A stretch of DNA of 64,000 bases from Prochlorococcus marinus subsp. marinus str. CCMP1375 (GTDB lineage Bacteria; Cyanobacteriota; Cyanobacteriia; PCC-6307; Cyanobiaceae): contig NC_005042.1 in the NCBI RefSeq assembly GCF_000007925.1, positions 992,001 to 1,056,000 on the forward strand, written 5' to 3'. The translations under genes were made by a program, and so were the position numbers. A model generated the notes under the pieces. The model worked only from the letters and a program-made list of their open reading frames with translations, made no database searches and was not told where the DNA came from. Shown one piece after another: positions 1-9,450 of the stretch. How positions within the stretch are numbered: the first letter of the stretch is position 1; each line of letters begins with the position of its first letter.

Positions 1-3000
1 AACGTACAAAAATTTGAACTTGACTCTGCCAATTACCATTTTTATCTAAAGCACCAAGTACTCCAACACTAGGGTTAATTTGGAATGTGATTGTACCTTG
101 AGGAGGAATATCTTTACGATTAGGTGTTGTCTGAATTGAAAAGTTAACTCTCTGAGATAAGTCAAAACCAACTTCCGCTATCCAAGCTTGCTGCGGTGAT
201 AAATCATCCGCACTAGCCTCAGAATCAGTTAATTCATTTACCTCACTATTTTCGCTTTCATCATTAGCTATATCATTAGCAGTGACAAATGCAGGATATA
301 AAGAGACTTGTATTCTTTCACTAAAAGCACCACTTAAATTACCTAAAGCAGGGGAAAGGAACGACCTATTCAAAAAATCCACAAGAACTTCTCTCTCACT
401 ACCACTCATTAACATTGTCAAAGAGTTTCCACCAATAAGATCAAGCAGTTGACTCTTTGGCAACGCAGGCGTACTTCTTAGTTGAAAAGTCTCAGAGACT
501 CGGTCAGCAGGTCCAGTTGCTACTAACTCGACCTTGACGAATCTAGAGCCCCCTATGCCAACAGCTCCAGAGCCATTAGAAGCAAAATCACTAGTAGAGT
601 CTAATTTAGTTGGGTCCTGAATAACATCTGGAACACGAGTGGTCATTGTTATATCCAAATAAGGAATTAATCCCATAGAGGGTGCAAATAAAGCAATATT
701 CGGTTCTCGTGTATCGAGAGCAAAAGTTGTTGTAAAGAGATTCACTCTCCCTTTCCTAAGACGAATTAGTCCTCGTAAATCAAGAGTGTCATCTAATGCT
801 CCGTCCAAGATTAAAGTTCCAGCAGCATCAAAACTTGCAATTGGTTGTGACACTATTCTTAAATCAGGGCCTAATCGAAGCTTTAAGGAATCAAAGCCTA
901 TAAAAGACAAACCTTTGGGGAGTCCAGAACGTAGTAATTTGTTAGCAGGAGAATTCTTATCCTCTATAAAAAGTACAAGAGGGTCTTTATAATCCCAATT
1001 TTGTTCTGGGAGCTGATTAAAGTAACGCTGAGTGGAATTAGTAGATATCTTTTGAGTTGATGTGGAATTTTTCTTATCTACACGCGATCTTTTTGTAGAG
1101 ATAGACCCTTGCTCAATAGTTATATCACCACCTAACAAAGGCTGAAGAATTGAACCTTTAACATTGAGGTTTGAAGAAACTTTAAAATCAAAATTATTTT
1201 GATCAAATTCAATAGATTTAATTACTAAGTTTAGCTCTTTTGATATTTCTTTATCATCTCTAAATATATACATTCCTCCATTTGCTTTAACAACACCTTT
1301 ATCACCAATACGAGCTGTTAATGTCTGAAAATCTATCTGATTAAAATCAAAGATTATTTTAGTATCGAAATCCTTTACAGGGTTTTGTTTCAATAAAAAT
1401 TCTCCATTGCTAACAACAAAATAACCATTAGCTACTGGTTTAGAACGTGTCCCACTAATTATCAGTTTTAAGTCCGCTGTACCGGATTTCCAATTGACAA
1501 AATCCTTAGACAAACCGTCTAAAAAGGTAAGGCCATCTCCATGGCTTTCTACTTTGACATCAAAAGGAAGATCATTTGATAAAGGTACTTTTCCAACAAT
1601 TTTTACTGGTTGAAGAGAAGAAACTTCACGAATGGATATATCTGTGTTTAAAATTGAATTAGATAAAACAATATTTGCTTTATCTAATACAAATTCTTTT
1701 TCAGATATTTTAGCTTTATTTAATACAAGATCCGCTGACAATTCTGGCAAATTATCATTATATTTGTATCTACCAACAACACCAAACATACCTGTTAGAG
1801 AAGAAGGTGACGTGAAAAATAATGACAAAATTGAAAAAGGTAAATTTAAAATTTTGAACTCTCCTTTATCAGTTAGAGATAATGATTTAAATGATGCTGT
1901 AAAAGGCTCTATCTTCTCCTCACTTTGTTTATCGCCCTTTATCCATATCTTGCCAGAAGCTTTAACCTCTAGATTCAATTTGGAGATTTTAGAGCCCTCT
2001 AAGTTAGCCTCTGCATTTAGGTTTCCTTGCAGATCAGATGGATTTATAATTTCCTTGCTTGAAATTTTTCTTTTATATCTTTCCACAAAAACTCGCGAAA
2101 TATCCCAATTAATCAATTGACTATCAAGCGAATCCTTAGGAGAAGCAAGAAAAAGTCCATTTAGATTTTTAGCAGTGCCTAAAGCAACTTCTGGAGACAA
2201 ATTAAATTTGGAAATTGTCAAACTACTATCTGTTAACCAAGTAGGACTTATACCTTTTGCAATTGCATTAGCCTTAATAGGTCCGCCTATTTTTCCATTA
2301 GCATTAATTGATATCTTGCCTGTATCTGGTGGTATTAATTCGCCTGATAAAGAATACTTCGCCTCTGAATAAGTACCTTTAAGAACTGCTTCTTTTAAAC
2401 GAACACCCAGAAGCCTGGGATAACGATATTTTATTTCGCCATCTACAAAAAGAGGTGCCGTTTTAAGAGTTCCTTCACCAATCAGGGTGCCAAAAACACG
2501 GTTAAAGCTCCTTACAGGAGGTATTGCAACTTCTAAACGATCTAATCTAAAGTTTTTTGCTTGCCAACTATAAATATCCTTTTTATTTTCAAGTGAAATT
2601 ACTCCCCCCAAGCGTTTGAGAACAAGTTGATCTAGCGACCAATTTTCTTTAAGTTTCGCCTTAAGTGTGCCAGGGACTGCAGCTCCTACAGAAGTCATTG
2701 ATAGCTCACCTCCACCTCCAGGTGATCCTTTGAAATTACCTTGCCATTTCTCTTGAAGTCTTACTGAACTTATCTGAGGCTTATCAAGTTCTACAGAGAG
2801 ATTACTTGTCAAAGAAGAAATAGGTCCGCTAATCGTACCGCTAGTCGAAAGACTTCCAGACATAGAGGTTCCTATTAAAGAGGTTAAAGAAGATAACGAG
2901 AAGCCATTTAGATCTAATTGAGCAAAGAGCTCACCATAAGAAAGTCCGCTCTTATTAAAGCCAATAGGTAAAGTTGCTTCTATATTTAATGGAGAATTAA

Positions 3001-3976
3001 TATCACTCTCAGAGTGAATTGAAGAAAGCAAATTCAACTTATATGCAGCTTTTTTCTTAATAGGCATATAAGCCCTTAAATCAGCAGACCAAAGCCCGTA
3101 TTTAAATTTACTATTAGGCATTTCTATAGTTTTATTCCTACATCTAATAGAAGTAGATTTAGAGACAAGAGTCCTAGAGTCTAATGATGCAAATCTCAGG
3201 TTGAGGCCATCAAATCTGATGCCCCCAGCACAATTAATGTCTTCCTCTTTTACTCCAACTCGAATATTTGCGTTTACTCTTCCACGAGCTAAAAAGTTAT
3301 ACCTATTAAAAATAGTAGATTGAAAACTCTCTAAATTAAAATTTTTGAATCGAGCCTTTCCTCTAAAACTTAAAGTGTTCAAATATCCACCTCCTTTAAG
3401 AAACAATTCTCCTTTATCCGGGAAAGAAAGGGAAACTGATCCTTTAATCTTTTTATCAACAAGTTTTATGAAAGCATTTGCTTTGGTTTTAATTTCTTCT
3501 TTCGAAGAATCAAGCAAGATTCCTGAAGATTGATCTAGTCTGATTATCAAATCAAAATTATTAGCTTTACCTCCTTTCGTTTTCCCTAAAACAAAATGAG
3601 CTCCATTTTCATTTGTCTTCAGAAAAATCTTCGCTTTTGAAGGACTAAAAATAACGACTGGTTTCCAATTTAAAAGGCTAGCAACTGGAGCAATTTGAAT
3701 TTTCAAGCTTGAAATGTCAACTGAAGAATCATCTTCAACTCCTTGCAAGAGTTTAGAAGGACCAACAGCAAACCCCCACGGTCTAAGACCTTTATAAGGG
3801 CCAATTATTAAAGTTCGTCCCCATTGATCTGAAAGTTTATTTTCTAGATCTGGTCTTACTTTTAAAATAAATTTCGATAAAGCCTTATCTGCATAAGAAA
3901 AAATTGAGTAGCCGCCAAAAATCAACAAAGCCCCTAAAAAGCTCCATTTCTTAACTTTTATGAGTTTAATCTTCAC
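1..3976 (-). CDS. TamB-like (DUF490) envelope transport/assembly protein, 3' end cut by window
   Basis: A continuous open frame of about 1,325 codons runs from the window edge to a GTG at 3974-3976. The N-terminus is a short Lys-rich stretch followed by one hydrophobic segment (about residues 11-28), as in an inner-membrane anchor. The rest is a long repetitive beta-rich chain, and the visible C-terminal part (WIAEVGFDLS, QRVNFSIQTT, then a GTITFQI stretch) resembles the TamB/DUF490 C-terminal domain, so probably only a few codons are missing. TamB proteins span the periplasm and help move lipids or assemble outer-membrane proteins; that role is inferred from family. The start is uncertain: an AAGGAG-like Shine-Dalgarno overlaps the GTG, no ATG is available in frame, and an ATT six bases further on would be better spaced. 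It is divergent from ycf51. Confidence 0.8.
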   Translation of the reverse strand, partial: MKIKLIKVKKWSFLGALLIFGGYSIFSYADKALSKFILKVRPDLENKLSDQWGRTLIIGPYKGLRPWGFAVGPSKLLQGVEDDSSVDISSLKIQIAPVASLLNWKPVVIFSPSKAKIFLKTNENGAHFVLGKTKGGKANNFDLIIRLDQSSGILLDSSKEEIKTKANAFIKLVDKKIKGSVSLSFPDKGELFLKGGGYLNTLSFRGKARFKNFNLESFQSTIFNRYNFLARGRVNANIRVGVKEEDINCAGGIRFDGLNLRFASLDSRTLVSKSTSIRCRNKTIEMPNSKFKYGLWSADLRAYMPIKKKAAYKLNLLSSIHSESDINSPLNIEATLPIGFNKSGLSYGELFAQLDLNGFSLSSLTSLIGTSMSGSLSTSGTISGPISSLTSNLSVELDKPQISSVRLQEKWQGNFKGSPGGGGELSMTSVGAAVPGTLKAKLKENWSLDQLVLKRLGGVISLENKKDIYSWQAKNFRLDRLEVAIPPVRSFNRVFGTLIGEGTLKTAPLFVDGEIKYRYPRLLGVRLKEAVLKGTYSEAKYSLSGELIPPDTGKISINANGKIGGPIKANAIAKGISPTWLTDSSLTISKFNLSPEVALGTAKNLNGLFLASPKDSLDSQLINWDISRVFVERYKRKISSKEIINPSDLQGNLNAEANLEGSKISKLNLEVKASGKIWIKGDKQSEEKIEPFTASFKSLSLTDKGEFKILNLPFSILSLFFTSPSSLTGMFGVVGRYKYNDNLPELSADLVLNKAKISEKEFVLDKANIVLSNSILNTDISIREVSSLQPVKIVGKVPLSNDLPFDVKVESHGDGLTFLDGLSKDFVNWKSGTADLKLIISGTRSKPVANGYFVVSNGEFLLKQNPVKDFDTKIIFDFNQIDFQTLTARIGDKGVVKANGGMYIFRDDKEISKELNLVIKSIEFDQNNFDFKVSSNLNVKGSILQPLLGGDITIEQGSISTKRSRVDKKNSTSTQKISTNSTQRYFNQLPEQNWDYKDPLVLFIEDKNSPANKLLRSGLPKGLSFIGFDSLKLRLGPDLRIVSQPIASFDAAGTLILDGALDDTLDLRGLIRLRKGRVNLFTTTFALDTREPNIALFAPSMGLIPYLDITMTTRVPDVIQDPTKLDSTSDFASNGSGAVGIGGSRFVKVELVATGPADRVSETFQLRSTPALPKSQLLDLIGGNSLTMLMSGSEREVLVDFLNRSFLSPALGNLSGAFSERIQVSLYPAFVTANDIANDESENSEVNELTDSEASADDLSPQQAWIAEVGFDLSQRVNFSIQTTPNRKDIPPQGTITFQINPSVGVLGALDKNGNWQSQVQIFVR

Positions 3977-4029
3977 TCCTTTAGAACTTTCTGTGTCTTT
4001 TAGGGAGCAGACGAACTATAAGGAGTGAA
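3972..4029. promoter_or_regulatory. Divergent tamB-like/ycf51 intergenic region with 10-bp inverted repeat
   Basis: The 71-base gap between the two divergent genes carries a perfect 10-bp inverted repeat, TTCACTCCTT at 3972-3981 and AAGGAGTGAA at 4020-4029. Each arm reads as a Shine-Dalgarno core on the strand of the gene it faces, so ribosome-binding function could explain part of the symmetry. The right arm runs straight into ATG-TAG (4029-4034). An operator or a mere coincidence of two SD sites are both possible. Confidence 0.4.
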
Positions 4030-4047
4030 TGTAGTCTTAACCAGCTT

Positions 4048-4641
4048 ATGTCAATTTCTCAATTCTTACAGGAGGCAACTATCTGGCTAGCTTGGGCTGG
4101 CATAGGGCTAGGTATATGTACATTATTGGCCTTTTTACTCAGATGGGGAATAAGGTTTCGACTCGTTGGGGCATCTATCTTTACTCTTCTACTATCCGGA
4201 AGCTGCTTTGCTTTTCAAACAAGCTATTCACCACCTGTAAATATAGAAGGAGCTCTTTATGTACCTGTCGTGTATGACAACGGCGCTGACCTTGTCGTAG
4301 CTCAGGCTCCAGAAGGATTTCCAGATGAATCCATCCAACCATCCCTAGAACAAATTGCGGGGAATCTAAAAGGAAGTGGGAGAAATGGAGCAAAGGTAAA
4401 TATTCGTATTCGTAAAATTGAATCTGCAGGAGATGGAATCAGTCGCCCAATAATCCTTGGAGAAGTAATTAGTGACCCTACACAGAAAACAACTATTCCT
4501 ATTGAAACAAACAATTTTTATTCTGTAAAAAAAGTAGATGCTGAAGAAATATCAGAACCTGCTCTAGACGAAGAAAATTCTACAAATAAAATTTCAGGAT
4601 CGTCTCAACAAGGTCTCAATGATAATGAAGAATTCTTATAA
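4048..4641 (+). CDS. ycf51: Ycf51 family (DUF2518) membrane protein
   Basis: This 197-residue protein has two N-terminal hydrophobic segments (about residues 12-32 and 37-57) joined by the short basic turn RWGIRFRLVG, followed by a soluble acidic C-terminal part. That layout matches the cyanobacterial and plastid Ycf51 (DUF2518) family, whose function is not established. The ATG at 4048 is the only good start in frame. The last 23 bases overlap the next gene, suggesting translational coupling. The last 35 residues or so are rich in Glu, Asp, Ser and Asn and probably disordered. The family call rests on the hydrophobic pattern and is fairly secure. Confidence 0.75.
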   Translation: MSISQFLQEATIWLAWAGIGLGICTLLAFLLRWGIRFRLVGASIFTLLLSGSCFAFQTSYSPPVNIEGALYVPVVYDNGADLVVAQAPEGFPDESIQPSLEQIAGNLKGSGRNGAKVNIRIRKIESAGDGISRPIILGEVISDPTQKTTIPIETNNFYSVKKVDAEEISEPALDEENSTNKISGSSQQGLNDNEEFL

Positions 4642-5053
4642 AAACTTTAAAAAGATTCAAAAGCCCTTAGAAAAACTTCTCCCAACTTTTAAGAAAGAAG
4701 AGAAAGAACTTACTTTAAGAGGTTTTGACTCATGGCATTCAATTGCAACTCTTGGTGACTTAGATATTACTAAACTTATAGAGCAAGGTTGTGGAACTAG
4801 TAGAAATCTAAACTGCCTACGATGCATAGCTATATTTATCTGTGAACTAGACCTTTTACAGGAAGAAGCAGCATTATTAATGCACTCCGGTATTTCATCA
4901 GTAAGGGCATTAGCAAATTCCTCTCCTCAAGATTTACTTACAAAGATAAGCCGACTAGAAATACAGCTAATGGCAAATCGGTCATCAAATACTGATTTAA
5001 TCAAAATAAACAAATGGATAGAAAAAGCAAAAGAAAATCAAAAAATTATTTAA
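4619..5053 (+). CDS. DUF4332 family protein (helix-hairpin-helix-like)
   Basis: A 144-residue cytosolic protein without signal or membrane segments. It holds two related helical repeats: one around residues 30-68 with LTLRGFDSWHSIATLGD and a second around residues 80-115 with LLMHSGISSVRALANSSP. The pattern of helix, short hairpin, then 'LA..SPQDL' is that of DUF4332 and other helix-hairpin-helix proteins that often touch nucleic acid or serve as adaptors. The start may be the ATG at 4619 or the third codon ATG at 4625. It overlaps ycf51 by 23 bases and so is probably in one operon with it. The specific function is unknown. Confidence 0.65.
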   Translation: MIMKNSYKNFKKIQKPLEKLLPTFKKEEKELTLRGFDSWHSIATLGDLDITKLIEQGCGTSRNLNCLRCIAIFICELDLLQEEAALLMHSGISSVRALANSSPQDLLTKISRLEIQLMANRSSNTDLIKINKWIEKAKENQKII

Positions 5054-5117
5054 CAATAGTCAACTAATTTTTAAAGTAATCCTAAATCCAATACAATTAA
5101 AAAACAAACTATATAAA

Positions 5118-5384
5118 ATGCCTTACTTAACAACATTATTAATAGCTTTAATTTCTTCAACATCTTTTGCATACGGACAATCTAAGCTTTTGGAAAATGT
5201 TAAAAGAAATCCTGAAGAGGCAAAATTGCTATGCAATAAGTTTAGAAATTTAAATGCCAATGGAATTTCATCTAACTCTAAAGAAGTAATTGAAGAAATT
5301 AGTAGAGATAAAAATCTAACCTTTAAAGATGCAGAAATCCTATCTATTTATATCGTTGGTATGTATTGTCATGAAATCTATTAA
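5118..5384 (+). CDS. Small secreted hypothetical protein
   Basis: An 88-residue protein with a clear N-terminal signal peptide (about residues 1-20, likely cut near FAYG-Q). The mature part is helical and charged and has two cysteines, one in the middle (ALLC-type context at about residue 39) and one near the C-terminus in MYCHEIY, which could pair. A TATATAAA-like stretch lies just before the ATG. I recognise no family. It sits 64 bases after the DUF4332 gene and 14 bases before the hydrolase gene on the same strand. Its size and composition resemble the many small lineage-restricted secreted proteins of picocyanobacteria. Confidence 0.55.
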   Translation: MPYLTTLLIALISSTSFAYGQSKLLENVKRNPEEAKLLCNKFRNLNANGISSNSKEVIEEISRDKNLTFKDAEILSIYIVGMYCHEIY

Positions 5385-5398
5385 TACTTAAATCAACT

Positions 5399-7006
5399 GT
5401 GAATCAAGCTATTTCATATAAAGATCAAAGCCTAAGTCTTATTGACGGGATAAAACTTCGCTCAAGATTATGGATGCCAAAAGATGATGGACCTTGGCCA
5501 GCACTTTTAATGAGACAACCTTATGGTCGAAAAATAGCTTCTACAGTTACATACGCCCATCCTTCTTGGTGGGCAAGTCATGGATATTTAGTAATCGTTC
5601 AAGATGTTCGAGGGCAAGGAGCATCTGAGGGAGAATTTATTGGATTTGATCAAGAATCATCCGATACTACTCAAACTCATCAATGGGTTAGATCCTTACC
5701 AGAATGCAATGGTCTTTTAGGAACCTATGGTTTTTCATATCAAGGCCTGACTCAGCTACTAGGCGAGGAAGGAAGTCAGCCACCTGATTGCCTTGCCCCT
5801 GCAATGACTGGTACTTACGAGGATGAGCATTGGAGCTGCGAAGGAGGAGCTTATTGGTGGCACATAGGACTGTCTTGGGGACTTCAATTAGCTGCACAAA
5901 AACAAAAGAGATTGAAAGAATTAAAGGGATGGGAAGAAATACGTAAAAGTCTTCAAACAGGAAGCTATCTATGTAATGGTCCTGAGCTTCTTAAGAAATA
6001 TGATCCCAACGGCATGGCCTACAAATGGCTAGCACAGTCTGAAAGTAAAACTAATCAATGGAAAATTCATAAACCATTAACAACATGGACAAAACAGCCC
6101 ATGCTTCTAATAGCCGGTTGGTGGGATCCACATCTAAAAGGTATTTTGGACATTTACCAAAAATCAATTAGCAATGGAGGCCAACCTGAAATACATATTG
6201 GTCCAGCTTCTCATCTTGAATGGTGGAAAGGAACAAATCAAATTCAACTTGATTTTTTCAATTTTCATCTAAAAGATAAAAAGTCAAAAGTTAAAAAAAC
6301 ACCTTCCAAAAAACTTTGGAATCTTACAATTCACTCTTGGGAAACCCCTGGGAAGACAAAAAGCTCAATCAAGCAAAATACGTGGTTTTTATCTAGCGAA
6401 GGCTTAGCTTGTGGAGATACTGATGAAGGACTTTTAAGATCTCATCCCCCAGGGAAGGGGTACATAGACCTTGTACATGATCCATGGCGACCAGTTCCTG
6501 CAATTGGTGGGCATCTAAGTCCTACCCCTGGAGAAGCAAATAGAAAGAAGATCGATGAAAGAGGAGATGTGGCGACTTTTACAAGCACTCCCTTTAAAGA
6601 AGATGCAATATTGGAAGGAATTCCAAAATTATGTATTCATGCAACATCAGATCAAAAAGGCTTTGATCTCTTCATTGCTTTATCGATAATTTTAAAAAAT
6701 CAATCAAACGTTCAACAACTTTCAACAGGTGTACTAAGAATTAGGGATAACGACCCTCACATTTTTCTTAAAAGGGAAGTAACTCTTCAACCATTTCTTG
6801 CTACTTTCCATAAAGGATCTCAACTGCGTATATCCGTTTCAGGTGCCTCATGGCCAGCTATTGCTGTTAATCCAGGCACAGATAAATATCCATGTGTTGG
6901 TCCAAGTCCAAATTGTTTAATCACAACAATTGCTATGGACCTCAACCAATCAAGACTTCAAATCCAACCTCTTTTTACTAACATAGATTCCCAAGAATAC
7001 CTTTAA
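5399..7006 (+). CDS. CocE/NonD-type alpha/beta hydrolase (S15 peptidase family)
   Basis: A 535-residue protein starting at a GTG. The N-terminal alpha/beta-hydrolase domain has the S15-type opening (MPKDDGPWPALL), the VIVQDVRGQGAS-EG segment and the nucleophile elbow GFSYQG with Ser at about residue 113. The candidate acid is the Asp in GWWDPH and the candidate His lies in ASHLEWW. The C-terminal part from about residue 310 matches the jelly-roll domain of X-Pro dipeptidyl-peptidase and cocaine-esterase-like enzymes. Family members cleave peptides or acyl esters; the real substrate cannot be told from sequence. There is no signal peptide, so it is probably cytosolic. Confidence 0.8.
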   Translation: MNQAISYKDQSLSLIDGIKLRSRLWMPKDDGPWPALLMRQPYGRKIASTVTYAHPSWWASHGYLVIVQDVRGQGASEGEFIGFDQESSDTTQTHQWVRSLPECNGLLGTYGFSYQGLTQLLGEEGSQPPDCLAPAMTGTYEDEHWSCEGGAYWWHIGLSWGLQLAAQKQKRLKELKGWEEIRKSLQTGSYLCNGPELLKKYDPNGMAYKWLAQSESKTNQWKIHKPLTTWTKQPMLLIAGWWDPHLKGILDIYQKSISNGGQPEIHIGPASHLEWWKGTNQIQLDFFNFHLKDKKSKVKKTPSKKLWNLTIHSWETPGKTKSSIKQNTWFLSSEGLACGDTDEGLLRSHPPGKGYIDLVHDPWRPVPAIGGHLSPTPGEANRKKIDERGDVATFTSTPFKEDAILEGIPKLCIHATSDQKGFDLFIALSIILKNQSNVQQLSTGVLRIRDNDPHIFLKREVTLQPFLATFHKGSQLRISVSGASWPAIAVNPGTDKYPCVGPSPNCLITTIAMDLNQSRLQIQPLFTNIDSQEYL

Positions 7007-7041
7007 TCAGATAAGGTCAATTCTCTATTGGTTATTTTGTC

Positions 7042-9309
7042 ATGTCTACCAGCATTAATATTGACTGGCTGGCAAATGAAGGGCAAAAGCTTGCAGAATG
7101 TAGACATGACAATCCTTTAGGGGTACTAGGTCCACAACAAATTGAAAATAAATGGGCATTAAGAGTGTGGATGCCAGAAGCTGATGCAGTCAATCTTCTT
7201 TTAAAAGATGGAAAAAAGAAATTAACAAATCCAAATCATCCCTGGATTTTTGAAACATCACTAGAAGAAAATCCAGGGTCTAGTTACCAGATAAGTGTTG
7301 AAAGGGCTGGCATATCACATACCCAGAATGATCCTTGGGCATTTCGACACGAATGGATGGGGGAAATAGATAGACACCTTTTTGCAGAAGGAAATCATCA
7401 CCATATATGGCGACGCATGGGTGCTCATCAAACAAAGCTTGATTTAGTTGAAGGAGTAATGTTCTGCCTCTGGGCTCCTAATGCCAGAAGTGTTTCAGTA
7501 ATTGGGGACATGAATTCATGGGATGGAAGACATCATCCCATGCAAAAACGACTTGGTGGAATTTGGGAACTTTTTATTCCACATATAAAAAAAGGAGACC
7601 TTTACAAATACGAAATTAGATCTCAAGAAGGTCATTGTTATGAGAAAGCAGACCCTTATGGATTTCAACATGAAGTGAGGCCAGCCCAAAGTTCTATAGT
7701 TTCGACTCTTGATTCATATAAATGGAAAGATCAAAAATGGATGACTCAGAGAGATAAAACCGATCAACTGAATAAACCTATTTCTGTATATGAAATGCAT
7801 TTAGGAAGCTGGATGCATTCCTCTAACAAAACCCCTTATATAGAAAAAGATGGATCTACTAGAGAACCTGTCCCTGCTGCAGACTTAAAACCAGAAACAA
7901 GGTTCCTTACATATCCTGAATTAACTGAAAAACTTATTCCTTACGTAAAAGCTAGAGGCTTTACTCATATTGAATTAATGCCTATATCTGAACATCCTTT
8001 CGATGGATCATGGGGATATCAAGTTACAGGATGGTATGCCCCTACAAGCAGATACGGTACCCCAGATGAATTTCGAGCTTTTGTTGATACCTGTCATTCA
8101 GAAGGAATAGGCGTAATTCTTGATTGGGTGCCAGGGCATTTCCCTAAGGATGAACACGGTCTTGCTTTTTTTGATGGGAAGCACCTATATGAGCATGCAG
8201 ATCCTCGAATAGGTGAACACAAAGAATGGGGTACCTTGATCTTCAATTACAGCAGAAATGAAGTTCGCAATTTTCTAGTAGCTAATCTCGTTTATTGGTT
8301 CGAGCAATTTCATATAGATGGCATTAGAGTTGATGCTGTTGCTTCGATGCTTTATAAAGATTATTTGCGCCCAGAAGGTGAATGGATACCAAACGAAGAC
8401 GGTGGTAATGAAAATTTTGAAGCGGTTAATTTTCTTCAACAAGCCAATCATGTGCTATTTCAACATTTTCCAGGGGCACTTTCCATAGCGGAGGAATCAA
8501 CTACATGGTCAGGAGTCACAAAACCAACTGATATGGGAGGACTTGGCTTCAATCTAAAATGGAATATGGGCTGGATGCACGATATGCTCGATTATTTTGA
8601 AATAGATCCTTGGTTTAGACAATTTCATCAGAACAATGTAACTTTTTCTATTTGTTATAACTACACAGAAAACTTCATGCTTTCTCTTAGTCATGACGAG
8701 GTAGTCCATGGCAAGAGTCATCTTCTTCATAAGATGCCAGGTGACGACTGGAAAAAATACGCTAACACTAGGGCTTTACTTGCATATATGTGGACACATC
8801 CTGGTAAAAAAACATTATTTATGGGGATGGAGTTTGGACAGAGGCAAGAATGGAATGTTTGGGATGATCTCCAATGGGAACTGTTAGAACATGATCCTCA
8901 CAAGGGTATTCAATTACTTATTGACGACCTCAATTGCCTATATAAGTCACAGCCCGCATTATGGAAAGATGATTTTAATGAGTATGGATTTCAATGGATT
9001 GATTGTAAAGACAATACAAACTCTGTAATTAGTTTTATGAGGAGAGAAAGCTCAACAGGTGAATGGCTTGTTGTTGTAGCAAACTTTACTCCAGAGACAC
9101 ATGCAAATTATAAAGTCGGTGTTCCAGTATCTGGATATTACGCAGAAATATTCAACACAGATGCTAAGAAATATGGGGGGTCAAATACTGGTAATTTAGG
9201 TGGGAAGTATTCGACAGAATGGAATATTCATGAATATGAAAATGCGCTTGAACTTTCTCTTCCTCCTCTAAGTGTCCTTATTCTAAAATATCGCAAAAAC
9301 AAAAAATAA
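7042..9309 (+). CDS. glgB: 1,4-alpha-glucan branching enzyme
   Basis: A 755-residue GH13 enzyme that makes alpha-1,6 branches in glycogen. It has two N-terminal carbohydrate-binding-type domains (roughly residues 20-105 and 125-225, the second with [18 protein letters not shown]) and then the barrel. The catalytic signatures are visible: HFPKDEHGL, the nucleophile Asp in [10 protein letters not shown], the acid Glu in SIAEESTTW, and the His-Asp pair in [10 protein letters not shown]. Length equals the usual long GlgB form. It follows the hydrolase by 35 bases and may be co-transcribed. With malQ elsewhere in the window it belongs to glycogen storage and use over the day-night cycle. Confidence 0.95.
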
Positions 9310-9334
9310 TACATATTTAGGAAAGCAGTTTATT

Positions 9335-9384
9335 CTGAATACTACAAATTCAGTAAATACAAAAAGGTGTGAAGAAGATACACC
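9335..9384 (+). promoter_or_regulatory. Two small hairpins in the glgB-hemE gap (possible hemE leader)
   Basis: The 141-base gap holds two perfect short stems: CTGAAT/ATTCAG at 9335-9353 with a 7-base loop, and GGTGT/ACACC at 9366-9384 with a 9-base loop. Neither is followed by a U-tract, so they are not typical intrinsic terminators. They may lie in the glgB 3' end or in a hemE leader. No known riboswitch is recognisable. Confidence 0.3.
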
Positions 9385-9450
9385 CTAATCAGATTTATCC
9401 TACTTTTGGAGTTACTTGTCCAGTAAGTTTCTAATTCAACCTCTTCACGC

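Noticed and set aside
1632-2120. Plus-strand open frame of 162 codons in the first 4 kb
   Set aside because: It lies antisense to the long TamB-like frame, which has coherent protein features; same for the plus-strand frames at 786, 2175 and 3345.
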